From positions 1,054,001-1,118,000 of the forward strand of contig NC_083527.1 in NCBI RefSeq assembly GCF_032362555.1: a stretch of 64,000 nt of DNA, given 5' to 3'. Source of the DNA: Amyelois transitella (taxonomy: Eukaryota > Arthropoda > Insecta > Lepidoptera > Pyralidae). The position numbers and the translations under genes were made by a program. Shown in pieces: positions 1 through 14,100 of the stretch (position 1 is the stretch's first letter; every line of letters begins with the position of its first letter). The notes below the pieces were generated by a model. It saw nothing but the letters and a program-made list of their open reading frames with translations, ran no database searches and had not been told where the DNA came from.

Positions 1-85
1 TCCGCGTGAATTTTGCGCCACCTACTTCAAGAATACGAGCTTTTAAACGATAGACGAAATATTGACATTTAAATATTTTTCTTAG

Positions 86-266
86 ATACATACATACATA
101 TGGTCACGTCTATATCCCTTGAGCGGGGTAGACAGAGCCAACAGTCTTGAAAAGACTGAATGGCCACGTTTAGCTATTTGGCTTAGTGATAGAATTGAGA
201 TTCAAATAGTGACAGGTTGGTAGCCCATTGCCTAAAAAGAATCCCAAGTTTGTAAGCCTACATCTT
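86..266 (-). mobile_element. SINE-A, head end missing
   Basis: The tail (TACATACATACATATGGTCACG) is at the left. Similarity ends near the GTAAGCCTA segment, so roughly the first third of the element is absent. Confidence 0.8.
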
Positions 267-727
267 ATAATTATATTTATTTTAAATTACTAATTAATAT
301 TAACTCCAAATATAATAAGACATTTTATTTAATATTCATCATAAAAGCCGATATAAACCTGCCCGCAGTTCCATATTATTTTATAATTGCGATGCCTAAC
401 AGGGTTCATATTGTACCTATTTATAAGCAGTAACTGTAATTCAAATGATGTACTCTATGATATGCTGTAAAGACTTTGAACTGAATTGAATTCAAGGTTT
501 GGGTAGCAGTAGAATTTACCGGTATGAAAGGAATCCTATGTACTTTCCCGTATTTCTCACTCTATGTATGCAAAATTTCACGCATTTCGGTTCAGTGGTT
601 TACTAGAGTCAACGAATGAACTCACAAATGCAGTTTATAATATTAGTATGGATCTGTGTCAATTTGTAAAATTAAATCGCACTCCGTTTAGGATATTGTA
701 AAATCCGTATATCCCATTTCTCAAAAA

Positions 728-880
728 TAAAATGTATACTCTTTTTTGGAGGGGTAGGCAGAGACTACATCTTTAAACTTGCCACGATCCTTGAATACTT
801 TCGCTTTATTTATATTCACCATTCTCTTCATGCGAGCTTGTCGATATAAGGTAATCTTGACTTGACCTTAATAATAAAAG
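728..880 (-). mobile_element. LINE-B 3' fragment
   Basis: Reverse complement of the GATGAAGCGAAGGAAGTATG to AGGCGTGATTTTATG end of LINE-B, diverged. Confidence 0.7.
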
Positions 881-2178
881 TATAATGTGTTAATTGAAAG
901 TCGGCCAACCGGGTTACTTAATTAATTTTATTTAAATATTTATGCACATCAAGGAAAAAAATAAGAATAGAACTTAAACTAAAGAGATAATTTAGTACAA
1001 GGGCATTATTTACTTCTAGAGAAACGTCTTTCAGTAGGTCCACGACAGAAAAATGAAAATAAAGTCATTAGCTAATAAATAATAATTAATATCGACAGAT
1101 ATTTTTCAATTTTTTCTTTGTAGATTACACCGTGTGCCCTCGAAGTAAACTTGATAACGTATTTTTGGGAATACTAATTGTTTTAATATTTTTAACGTTT
1201 CTTGTTCTTCACAAACGAAAAACATTATAAACTCAAAAGAGTTATCGCGTCACCAACATACCTACATACAAATCTAACGCCAAAAATTGATGTAAGTTTT
1301 ACTCGAACTAATTAAAAATAATTAAAAGTGACAATCTTTTAATTTCAACATAAAGTACCACTAACTAAGCATTGCGCTGTTCAATAAAAAAGTATCTAAA
1401 TACAAACAATTGATACGAATATCAGAACTCTTCAATTTTGCTGGATTATAATGTACCAATAATGTATTGGACTAAACATACTTTCAGTTTAGAGCATATC
1501 AGTTGATGTGTGGACGTGTGTGTGTGATCAAACATTGGCTCCAACATTTGTGACTGTGTCGTTCGAAGTGCATTTTTCGACAAATATTTGCAAACGTTTT
1601 TTTGTTTAAATGACAATATTTTTTATGGTAATTTATGGATAAGTTTATGTTATAAATTACAATAAGTATATATAAATTCCTAATTTGATTGGTAACATCA
1701 ATCAAAGTTAATTACTCACTGAAAAGGACATGATAGGTACAAGATCGATTTTATGTAGTGGAAAATAATATTAATTTTAAAGTTAATAAATATCCTAGAT
1801 AATATTAAAAATATATAAAGCTTAAAAAAATATAAACTGTGGAGTGATAAATAAAAATTGCGGAAAAAGTTCTGCATTTAAATAAAAATGTGTTGTTTCA
1901 AATAAAGTTTTAACATTAACTTAGTGATTTAAAATAAAACGATATAAAATTAAATAAAAAACGGTGTTTCAAATAATTAAGACTCAAATGGAAATTACAA
2001 GTGATTTAATTCAAAATAAACTAAAATCTAAAATAAATAAACAATAATTAAAATAAAACTTAAACAAATAACAAAAATAATTATCGAAACAAAAACTCAA
2101 AGATGTACAAAACAAGACTGCCGAGAATGAAGACACGGTATCTGCCATTTTTCACAACGCTTATATTCAGATGAGAGA

Positions 2179-5100
2179 ATGACCTGGACGAGGGAGTTGG
2201 ACGAGGCGTGCGTACTCGCCACCCGCGGCGGGTACTGGCACGTGTGCCTGTTTTACTTGCTCTGTGTTCTGGCCGCCATACCGACTTCGTTTTTAGTGTT
2301 TTCACAGGTAGGTAATTAAGTAAATAAATTAGTTTAGAAATTTACATACATACATACATTATGGTGTTCTACTTGCTCTGTGGTTTGGCCGCCATACCGA
2401 CTTCGTTTTTAGTGTTTTCACAGGTAAATAAATAAATTAGTTTAGAAATTTACAAACATACATACATATGGTGTTCTACTTGCTCTGTGTTCTGGCCGCC
2501 ATACCGACTTCGTTTTTAGTGTTTTGACAGGTTAATTAATAAAAAAATAAATAAATTAGTTTAGAAATTTACATACATACATACATTATGGTGTTCTACT
2601 TGCTCTGTGGTTTGGCCGCCATACCTACTTCGTTTTTAGTGTTTTCACAGGTAGGTAATTAAGTAAATAAATTAGTTTAGAAATTTACATACATACATAC
2701 ACATGGTGTTCTACTTGCTCTGTGTTCTGGCCGCCATACCGACTTCGTTTTTAGTGTTTTCACAGGTAAATAAATAATTTAGTTTAGAAATTTACATACA
2801 TACATACATATGGTGTTCTACTTGCTCTGTGTTCTGGCCGCCATACCGACTTCGTTTTTAGTGTTTTCACAGGTAAATAAAATAAATAAATTAATTAGTT
2901 TAGAAATTTACATACATACATATACATATGGTCACGTCTATATCCCTTGCGGGGTAGACAGAGCCAACAGTCTTGAAAAGACTGAATGGCCACGTTTACC
3001 TATTTGGCTTAATGATAGAATTAAGATTCAAATAGTGACAGGTTGCCAACCCAACGCCTAAAAAAGAATCCCAAGTTTGTAAGCCTTTCCCTTAGTCGCG
3101 TTTACTACATTCATGGGAAAGAGATGGAGTGGTCCTATTCTTTTTTGTATTGGTGCCGGGAACCACACGGCACAATTTAGAAATTTCCTTGGAAATAAGT
3201 AGTACATGAGTAAAAGTTTGTGGCGACACACACCAACTATCAATCGTGTGCAGAAAATGACGCGCTCAGCCAATAGCAGTGAAGAGTCTAAATCGCGCAA
3301 ACAAAGATTTCACGGATTGGAGCATAAATACAACCTCCACCTCGACATCGTCGGTGCCGCGGTTCTCCAGGCATACCTAGCTTTTCTTAAATACGTTCTT
3401 TATTTTATCTTAGTGTACATAAATAATAAAATACATATATTAACGTTGTAATATGGAACTTCGGAGAGAGAAATGTCGAAAAACGGACGGACTTTAAACC
3501 CTGGCCCTTCTATGAGAAAAAGTTGTCATACTGCTAGAGGAAAGCGAGTTGCTTGGTGTACATTTATAGTCTAAAGGTGAAGCCCCGGGGTGCGTGTGCG
3601 CACTTTTATAGGGCTCCCGGGCTGTGAAGAACGACGCCGGGGACCGAAGCATCACTACGTCACATATTATAGAATAGAATAGATTTGTGCAGTGTGGTTC
3701 CCGGCACCAATGAAAAAAGAATAGGACCACTCCATCCCTTTCCCATGGATGTCGTAAAAGGCGACTAAGGGATAGGCTTACAAACTTGGGATTCTTTTTT
3801 TAGGCGATAGGCTAGCAACCTGTCACTATTTGAATCTCAATTCTATCATTAAGCCAAATAGCCGAACGTGGCCATTCAGTCTTTTCAAGACTGTTGTCTC
3901 TGTCTGCCCCGCAAGGGATATAGACGTGACCATATGTATGTAGAAAGATTTATTATCAAAATTGGATACAAGGTATCACTTATTGACGTCACATTACTCA
4001 AATCTAATTATAACTACTACCGCTTCCAAAGCGCATGTGAAGAAGAAGCGGCGGAACAAACTATATTGTATCAAATCAGTTACAAAAATAGAAAAAAACT
4101 AATCAATTGATATATTTGTCTGATGATAGTAGAGTATACGGATAAAGATCTTATCTAAAATAAGATCGTATTTGCGTAAAATGATACGCAGTATGAAAAT
4201 ACTTCATCGATGTTAGATTGTGATAAAGTGATTTTAGACAAACAAAATGTATGATATATAATGTGATTAAAAAAAAAACGACATACAAATATATAATCAC
4301 GTCTATATCCCTTGCGGAAGGGACGTAGCCAACAGTATTGAAAAGACTGATAGGCCTCGTTCAGCTATTTGACTTGATTCATATAATTGAGATTCAAAAA
4401 GTGACAGTTTACTAGCCCATCGCCTAAAAGAAGAATTCTAAGTTTATAAGACTATCCCTTAGTCGCCTTTTACGACATCCATGCGAAAGGGATGGATTGG
4501 TCCTATTCCCTTTTCTATTGGTGCCGGGAACCACACGGCACAATTCTCTAAGTTAAGAATAGAAATGTGGACGAAATGTGGATACATTATGTCAATAAAC
4601 TGTTTTAAAAAGATTGTTTACTCTCTTTTGTCAATACTGAATTCTGGAAGGATTCTAGACTACTAATGGAAATTACATGCCAAGTTTGAAATCTCTTGTC
4701 CAGCGGTTTGGGCTTTACGTTGATATGTCAGTCAATCAATCAGTTATCTGATTTTTTGGCAAAGTTGCTCGACGGTTAAGAAGTAAAACTGTGCCAAATC
4801 ATACCACGGAGGCGCCTGTCATCAATCAACAATTCTCATTCGGGATGTTACAATGCAATAGAGTTGGTCATTTTCTACAAATTCAAATTCTTTGATTCGT
4901 TATTATGGGAAAATTCAATATCACTTAATAATAATTGTTTTAATGAAGAGAGTTATGAATGTGGATGAAGCGAAGGAAGTATGCAGAGATCGTGGCAAGT
5001 GGAAAGAGGTAGTCTCTGCCTAGCCCTCCGGGAAAGAGGCGTGATTTTATGTATGTATGTATGTAATAATTGTTTTATCTTTTGGTTTCACAACATTGGT

Positions 5101-8100
5101 TGACGTTAAATAAATAACTAAAAAAACTAAATTTTCAAAGCGTCAGTGCAGAAGAAGCGGTAACAAAACATTACATTTATAAACTAACTATTTTTTTATT
5201 GTCTTCCAATCAATTATCCCTTTGAATTCGGTCAAATTTAAAAAATCTCCTCAGTGTAACTAATACTTTCCTGAAAACCTCATCAAAATTTACTTAGCGA
5301 AACGCGAGATAATCGCGGACAAACATACATACACACATATAGGTCAAACTGAGAACCGCCTCTTTTTAAGACTAAGTAAAAAATTACATACAGATTCAAA
5401 TGGGTTGTCTATCTATTAGCATAAAACTTTGTGTCATAATTTTACATGGCATACCTAGCCTACCTAGCCTAATAATTGTTACGCATAATATTATTTAGCA
5501 TAACTTTTAAGGCTACTCCTACTTTTACTATATTTATGCCTACCTATTGAAATAGTATGTCAAAACCAATTATGCCAAAAAACTATTATGACACAAAATA
5601 GTACATCGTAACTCGTTATGCCAAACTAAAATAGGACAAAAAAAAAATAGTCGAATGAAAGGGATCCCATTCAAATGTTACACTTTCTAACAGACATAAT
5701 TCACTCTCCCGGTCTGACCCCCTTCGTGAGTCATCAACAAAATATACGTTGAGTGATTCAATCTTATCTGTATTCGACCCACACGTAATTGATAGTAAAG
5801 ATTATGTATCTAGTGAACAGAAATCACGGCACGCTGAATCGTACAATCGTATTTAGGACGACATTAAATTTATGTATATGTAGGTATAGTATAGATAATC
5901 ACGTCTATATCCCTTGCGGGGGAGACAGAGCCAACAGTCTTGTAAAGACTGATAGGCCACGTTCAGCTATTTGGCTTTAAGTTAGAATTGAGATTCAAAT
6001 AGTGACAGGTTGCTAGCCCATCGCCTAAAAGAAGAATCCCAAGTTTATATGCCTACCCCTAAGTCGCCTTTTACGACATCCATGAGAGATGGAGTGGTCC
6101 TAATTTTTTTTTTCTGTTGGCGCCGGGATCCACACGGCATTAAATTTATCAATACCTGGTTCATTTTTAAATCAGTTCACGTAGGTGTATTATTCTAAGA
6201 AGAATTTTTTCTTAAAATTATTAAAATACCTTATATAATTGTTAAAAATAATGTTCATATCTGCAGTTTTGTTTGCTGTGGCCAAATGCTCAAAAGGTGC
6301 TATATCTCAACTTATAAATGAATGTAAGTTTATTTGTTTGTTACCTCTTCACGGGTTATGTACTTAATTAATCTTCTTGAAATAACACGTATATATAATT
6401 TAAGAGTCAGGAGAATGTCATAAGGTACCTTTCATTCTGGTAAAAACTATAGTTCCCTTGGGATTTGCGAAAAACTTTTATTCTTTTATGGTGCCGTTAA
6501 ATTCATGCGGGTGGAGCTGCCGGTAAAAGCTAGTTTACAATAAAAGATTAAAAAAAAATTGTGTCATAGTAACAAGGATAATTCCAAATACATTTTAGTG
6601 GGAAGGCCTAGACGAAAATATCTTGATCAAATTAAGGAAAGGGTCAGGTCAAGAGTACCCGAAACCGCCGAGCTTCATGCACGCTCGGCGAGAGAGAGTT
6701 ATGAATGTGGATGAAGCGAGGGAAGTATGCAGAGATCGTGCCAAGTTTTTACATTTTAGTTTAATTAATAGCAAAAACATATTAAGATTTGAACCAAATT
6801 ATGATGAACGATCTGAAAGACACGAGTTTTGATAGGATTTTTGCATTTTGATGTAAAACAGATAATTAAAAAATACAACAATTTCTATTTACAACGGCAT
6901 ATTATTCACAGTATAAAAAAATCTTTTACCAATTTAAAAATAACTAGAGAATCGGCCGTAGACCGCAGACAATCGGTGCCAAACCCAAAAATACACGTGG
7001 CGATTTTTCATAACAAGAAAAACATATTTTAATTTTTGTCGCCCGACAATTTTTTTGATTTATTACCTCTAGCTTGTATTTTTTTTTTGTAATAAATAAC
7101 AAAATTTGAGAACGAATGAAATGAGACTACATTTATTTTAATAATAAGCAGACTTTTTAAAAACAAACCTTATAACATACATAATATCGTGAAATACCAG
7201 AGTCCATATCATTATATTTGCCACGATCTCTGCATACTTCTTTCGCTTCATCCACATTCATGATTCTCACAGTTTATAAAATAAATATTACTCAAAGGAA
7301 ATTAGTAAGTGTGGTTCCCAGTACTATAAAACAGGACCACTCTATCTCATTCCCAGGACTGTCGTATACGGCGACTAAGGGAAAGGCTAATTTACTTGGG
7401 ATTCTTCTTGTTGGCGATGGACTAGCAACCTGTACTATTAGAATCTCAATTCAATCATTAAGCCTAACAGCTGAACGTGGTCTTTCAGTCTTTTCAAGTA
7501 AAGTTCGAATCTGTCTACCCCGCAAGACGTGTTAATATGAAGGAAGTAACAAAGTTTTCTTCTATCGTATTCAATGTCCGAAAATTAATTTATTATTTGT
7601 CAAATTTAAAGATTGCAACTTCTCTAATCAAGTAAGAAGCCATAGTCAATTATATTATTAAGAAAAAAAACATCATCATGTAATCAATATAAAACCTGCA
7701 AACGAGTCATTAATAGTAAAAAAAGAGAAAAGATAAAGTGTAATATTGCATTGTCATATCATAATACTTACGCATGCGCCAAATATTTCGGCTCAATCTA
7801 AGGCCGGAAAGTGATAAGATTGGATTGCATATACTGAGACTTAATTATTAATCATCCAAATACTATACTATTTAAATACAAATATCTTGATCAAATTAAG
7901 GACGTCCTGGTAAAGGTCAAGAGTACCCGAAACCGCCGAGCTTGCATGAAGAAAGTTATGAATCTGGATGAAGCGAAGGAAGTATGCAGAGATCGTGGCA
8001 AGTGGAAAGAGGTAGTCTCTGCCTAACTACATTATAAAAAAACAATTAACGCCTACCTTAAAAATGGATTAAAAAAATAAATAAATAGATACTTCTAGAT

Positions 8101-11100
8101 GGATTTTGAAAAAAAAAAAAATTATATAATACACTTTTTTACACTATAACATACCTACCATCAGACTCTTCCACGTACACGAAGTCGCGGGCAATAGCTT
8201 AAAATAAAATGAAAATTAGGAAATAATTCTAAATAAGATGAAGATGATACATAAGATGTGCCGTGTGGTTCCCGGCACCAATACAAAAAAAGAATAGGAC
8301 CGCTCCATCTCTTTTCTCAGCAACCTGTCACTATTTGAATCTCAATTCTATCATTATGCCAAATAGCTGAACGTGGCCATTGAGTCTTTTCAAGACTGTT
8401 GACTATGTCTACCCCGCAAGGGAAGTATACGTGACCATAATGTATGTATGTATGTACAAGATGAAATGTTGATGAAAAATGCACATTTTAGAATTTTAAT
8501 TTACATGTGCACATTTTTCTGGCTCTCCATTGCGCTCTGTGCTCCCTGAAATTTGCACAAGAGATACATAACTCTCCTTTTGTCGTTATCGGTTAGAAGT
8601 CATTGCCATTCTTGATTAATACAAGTCACTTATTACATAACAAACCACTTAAAACCCTTAGCTATGTGCATATAATAAGTAAACACTTGAAATGTTTATC
8701 AAAAGTGTTACAACATAATGCGCGTCTTTGCGCCGATTTATTATCAGTTGTAGCGTGAATTTTTCTTTTTTTATTGGCAATATACAGTGCTTACTTATTG
8801 TATAATCCTATTAAGTAAATATTATAAATGCGAACGTTTGTGAGTATGTCGGGATGTCAGTATGGATGTTTGTTACTCTTTCACGCAAAAACTACTGAAC
8901 CGATTACGATGAAATTTGGTATGTAGGTAGCTGAAGGCCCAGAATAACATATAGGCTATCCCGGAGATCCCGCGGGATTGATAGGGTTTTCATGCGCACG
9001 AAGTCGCGGGCGGCCTCTAGTCTCAAAACATATAATAAAATAGTAATAATATTTTGTCTGTACATTTAGTATTTTTGACTGAAATGGATAGAGGGACATA
9101 TAGAATGAATTTTTTTTTTTAGAAAACAATTTTTTATTTTTTTATTTCTTGTCTGTCTGTCTGTCTGTATGTATGATCACGATTATCTCCGAAAGTACTA
9201 AACCGATTTACTTAATACCACCAATTGCTTTGTTTTTACTCAGAATAACATTTAAAGTTTGTTTCATCAAAATCGGTTCACTAAAAAAAAGTTATCGACA
9301 TTTGAATGAACTCAAGACATGAGTTCAAAGTTATAATTCAAAGTCATTTATCATAATACCCATAACATATAAATATAAGTGAAAATCAGTTTATATGTAT
9401 ATCAAATTTTATTAGGATTACTATTGATAAATGTGGTAATAATAATCTTCTTACTTCCGGCTAGTCCCGGTTGCATCCTCACCTCTCTAGAGAAGAGCCC
9501 AGGGTATGCCTTTGACCATAGAACCTGGAATGGGAGAGTCAGGTTTTTACACGAAGCGACTCCCATCTGACCACCGCACCTAACTTAACCTAACCCGTAT
9601 TGAATCGATGGTAACTCATCCAGTTGCATTAATCTACAGTTTTGCTGTGGAAAACGGCTGTGCCGAAACGGCTTGACCGATTCTCATAAAAAATTTGTGA
9701 GCATGTTGTATTTTTCATACCCCTTGATGATAAGGGTTGTCCACCCTTAACATCTTTTTTAACAAGAAATTATTAATAAAATATATACACACATACATAT
9801 GGTCACGTCTATATTCCTTGCGGGGTAGACAGAGCCAACAGTTTTAAAAAGACTGAATGGCCACGTTCGGCTATTTGGCTTAATGATATAATTGTGATCC
9901 AAATAGTGACAAGTCGCTAGCCCATCGCCTAAAGAAGAATCCCAAGTTTGTAAGCCTACCCCTTAGTCACCTTTTACGACATCCATGGGAAAGAGATGGC
10001 GTGGTCCTATTCTTTTTTCTATTGGTGCCGGGAACCACACGGCAAACATCTGTTTTTATCAAGAAATTACTAAAAACTAGTTTGCCGGGACAGCTAGTTT
10101 TTTTTTATTAAATACATAAGTATGTATTGATTCTATTTCTTTATATTTCAGGTCTTCACAAACGCGACACCAGAACATTGGTGTGCTGCCCAACCTGAAT
10201 TGATAAGCCTGGGACTGTCTGAGGAACAGTTACGTCCGCTCCTGGTTCCCGAAGACCATGACACCTTTGACTCATGTCATGCTTACTATGTGAAGAACTT
10301 GGAATTGTTAATCGAGAAGGTGAAGGGTGAAAGGTGAGTTCTCAATTGGAAAGACAGGGGTTTGTTCAAAATGTAAGGAATATACTCTATATCTCTGCCA
10401 TGGATGCCGTAAAAGACGACTAAAGGATAGGCTAATAAACTTAGGAGTCTTCTTGTAGGCGATGGACTAGCAACCCGTCACTATTTGAATTTCAATTCTA
10501 TCATTAAGCCAAACAGCTGAACGTGGCCTTTCAGTCTTTTCGAGACTGTTGGCTCTGTCTACCCTGTAAGGGATAAAGACGTGATCATATGTATGTATGT
10601 ATGTACAAAATATACTCTATATCTCTGCCATGGATGCCGTAAAAGGCGACTAAAGGATAGTCTAATTAACTTGGGAGATTACTAGTAGGCGATGGACTAG
10701 TAACCAGTCACTATTTAAATCACAATTCCATCATAAAGTCATACAGCCGTACGTGGTCTTTAAGTCTTTTCGAGACTATTGACTTTGTCAACCCCGCGAG
10801 GGACATAGACGTGACTATATGTATGTATGTCGCAGCAAAAATCGATCAAGGTCTCATAAGACGGCTCAGACCAACAACCAGCGTTGTGTTCTATCTAATA
10901 CCCGTGTCAACACAACTAATGATCTGGTCACGAACGAATTACCATATGTTAACTTGTCATTTTCCAGAGGCACGGTTGGAGGTGGACGATCTATTGATGG
11001 TGAACACCAGGTGAGTCTCAATAGTATTGTTTTTAGTTAACACTAGCTGTGACCGCGACTTCGTCCGCGTGGAATTGTTATTTTGGGCATCATTGATGCC

Positions 11101-14100
11101 CTCAAGGATGAATAATTTAGCCCGTATTTTTTTCTCATTTTCCATTATTTCTTTGCTTCTAATAGTTGCAGCGTGATGTTATGCGATGATATAGCCTAAA
11201 GCCTTCCTCGATAAATGGTCTATTCAACACAATAAGAATTTTTCAATTCGAACCAATAGTCCCTGAGATTAGCGCGTTCAAACAGACAAACAAATTCTTC
11301 AGCTTTATAATATTAGTATAGATGGTATTGAACTAGTTAATTTACTCGTTGTAACTGACTGAGTAAAAAATTAAATAATAAATAATAATAATAAATATAT
11401 ACGGGAAAAATTGAATAAAAAAAAAATTAAATGAAAAAGACATGATGTTATCTTCTCAATGTTTTGACTTCCATGCTGGTCTGGTAGCTAAAAGAAACAC
11501 ATTGTGCGCCAACTCCTTTTTTTTTAGAAAATTATATAAGTCTATCAAGGGAAAAGCTTTCCAAACATTAATTCTAGGCGATGAGCTTGCCAACCTGTCA
11601 CTTTCTGGATCTAAACTAGTAGAATGAGAACTAGTTTTCTCAATACTTTTGGTTGTGTCTATTCCGAGAGAGATAAAGACGTCATAAATATATTTTTCCT
11701 TCTGGCTTTGGTCCTGGTGGTTATCCTCACTCCTCTGGAGAGGAGCCTGGGGTATGCTTTTGACCATGGATCCTGGATTAGGTGAGTCAGGTTATTACAC
11801 TAAGCGACTACCATCTGAGCTTCGCAATAGTTGCAGGTAAACCTAACCCGGATTGGATCAATCATGGTACACATCCAGTTGCCTGAATGTGCAGGTTTCC
11901 GATATTTTTCTTTACCGTAAGAGCTTCAGTTAGTATTTAAACTAATGTACATAAGTTCTTAAATAGTAATTGGTAAATGGCTGTGGTGGGATTCGAACCT
12001 GTACCATTTTGCACATTACGCATTTTAACCGGGCACCTTACCAATTCGACCACCGATGCTTTTTTAAAGACGACATAAATGTATATTTAGATAAAATTAT
12101 TAATGAAAATTTAATTTCCAGACACGAAATATCAGCAACATCATCTTATCATTGAGAAGCAATGAGACCACGGCGTGCAGAAATGGATGGTCTTTCAACA
12201 AGGAACATTACGACAGAACTCTTGTCACTGAGGTTCGTATTTTATTTATTTCCCCTTTTTATTTTGGAAATTTTTATTTATGATTCAATACATGATAACT
12301 TAGCTTGCGCAATTTAGACTCTTCGCTGCTATTGGCCGGCTGTGTCGCAATCTGAAACAGGTTGAAGTCGCGTAACGTTTGAGATAACACCACAAATATG
12401 TCTCTGGAGAACAGTTCTGTTTGCTTCAAAATTTGTTGTTTTATTTACGGAATGCATTACATATTTTCCTGCTCAAGTCTCACAAAACTTTCAGATGGCC
12501 TATTTCTAAATTTAGTAGAAATTGAAATTCAGAAAATTTTAGTAACTTTTAATTTAACATTAATTCTATTATAATTCTGCTGATGTCATTATTATCTTCA
12601 AAACAAGAATAGGCTCACTCTTGTTTTATCATTAAAGTGACTTTAATCATCCCTTAGGTATTTCTGAATAATGTGACGTCAGATAGTTCAAATTAAAATT
12701 TCAAAACTTTAATTCTACAGGGCACTTCAATATGACTATTGTCATATCTTTTGGTTCACAACATTGGTTGACGTCAAACACATTACTTAAAACTTAGTCT
12801 ACTGACGCTACCAAAGCGTCAGTGCAGAAGAAGCGGTAACAAACTGCACTGCAGCATTTTCATCAACAACGTCAACCTCACCTCAGTACATAAATAATGT
12901 AGTCAATGGTGTCAATATGAGCCGTAAGTATCAAAATAACTTTAAAGTCTTTTTTTATTCCAGTTCTCGCTTGTCTGTGACAAAGACTGGCTGCCTCGAA
13001 CCAGCAATACCCTTTTTTGGGTCGGCTCTATATTTGGCAACCTTTTCTTTGGATGGATGTCCGACAGGTTAGTTTGTTATATTGAATAGTATTATTAACA
13101 TGATAATCAAAATATACTCGTTAGTAAGCAGAACAAATAATACATACATACATAAAATCACGCCTCTTTCCCGGAGGGGTAGGCAGAGACTACCTCTTTC
13201 CACTTGCCACGATCTCTGCATACTTCCTTCGCTTCATCCACATTCATAACTCTCTTCATACAAGCTCGGCGGTTTTGGGTACTTTTGACCTGACCCTTTA
13301 CCAGGACGTCATTAATTTGATCAAGATACGTTGGTCTAGGTCTTCCCACTCCGACCTTTCCCTCCACACTCTCCTTGTATATCTGCTTAGTCAACCTGCT
13401 TTCATTCATCCTCTCCACATGACCGAACCATCTTAACATACCCTTTTCTATTCCTGTAACTACATCTTCTTTCACATCACAACATTCCCTTATCACGCTG
13501 TTCCTTATCCTGTCACTCAATTTCACACCCATCATACTCCTTAACGCTCTCATTTCCACTGCATTTATTCTGCTTTCATGCTTCTTTTGCCATACCCAAC
13601 TTTCACTCCCATACATTAATGTCGGGACCAACACTGTGCACAGCCAGTCGAGCCTGTTTGGATAGTTTCTGACTGCTCATAAAGGCATGCAAAGCTCCAT
13701 TCACCATGTAATAAATAATTGCGTTGCAAATTTTTGTATCTTGTAGCTTTTGGGTTATGCGTTGATATGCCAGTCAATAAGTCAGTGTCCTCTTTTGGTC
13801 AGTCATTCTACTCTTCAACCCGGTTACATCTTGACCTCTTTCGAGAGGAGACTGGTATAATTTTGACTGAGATCCCTGAATTGGGTGAGTCAGGTCAGGT
13901 ATTTACACAAAACGACACCCATTCCCATCTGACTCTTACTGGATCATGATAAAAGCTGCACGAGATGAATATGGACACTTACGATATCCATGGGAAGAGA
14001 TTCTAGCGGGAGCGATGATGCCACCAAAAGAAAGATCTTCCGCCAGGCTAGGTGTTATAAGGAACCGCGTCTCCGACAATATTGAGTCTGAGGTTGTATT

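Larger units (their letters stand above)
1..2178. other. 5' flank of transporter gene, no gene seen
   Basis: AT-rich. Apart from the SINE-A and LINE-B pieces, 500-650 resembles a Helitron-like remnant ending TTTATAATATTAGTATGGATC. From 1740 to 2090 the sequence is very AT-rich with no convincing TATA/Inr pair. A promoter or non-coding exon may lie here but cannot be placed. Confidence 0.4.

Noticed and set aside
2081-2305. 74-residue - strand frame
   Set aside because: Antisense shadow of transporter exon 1; no family resemblance.
2247-2930. CRISPR-like array
   Set aside because: Units of about 115 bp are nearly identical over their whole length and derive from a eukaryotic exon edge; no spacers.
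7218-7535. 105-residue open frame beginning [11 protein letters not shown] (also at 28190)
   Set aside because: The start is antisense LINE-B and the rest is SINE-A; the repeat explains both frames.
13158-13634. 158-residue open frame as a host gene
   Set aside because: LMYGSESW and FGHVERM are the C-terminus of a LINE reverse transcriptase, and the sequence runs into a (TATG)n tail.
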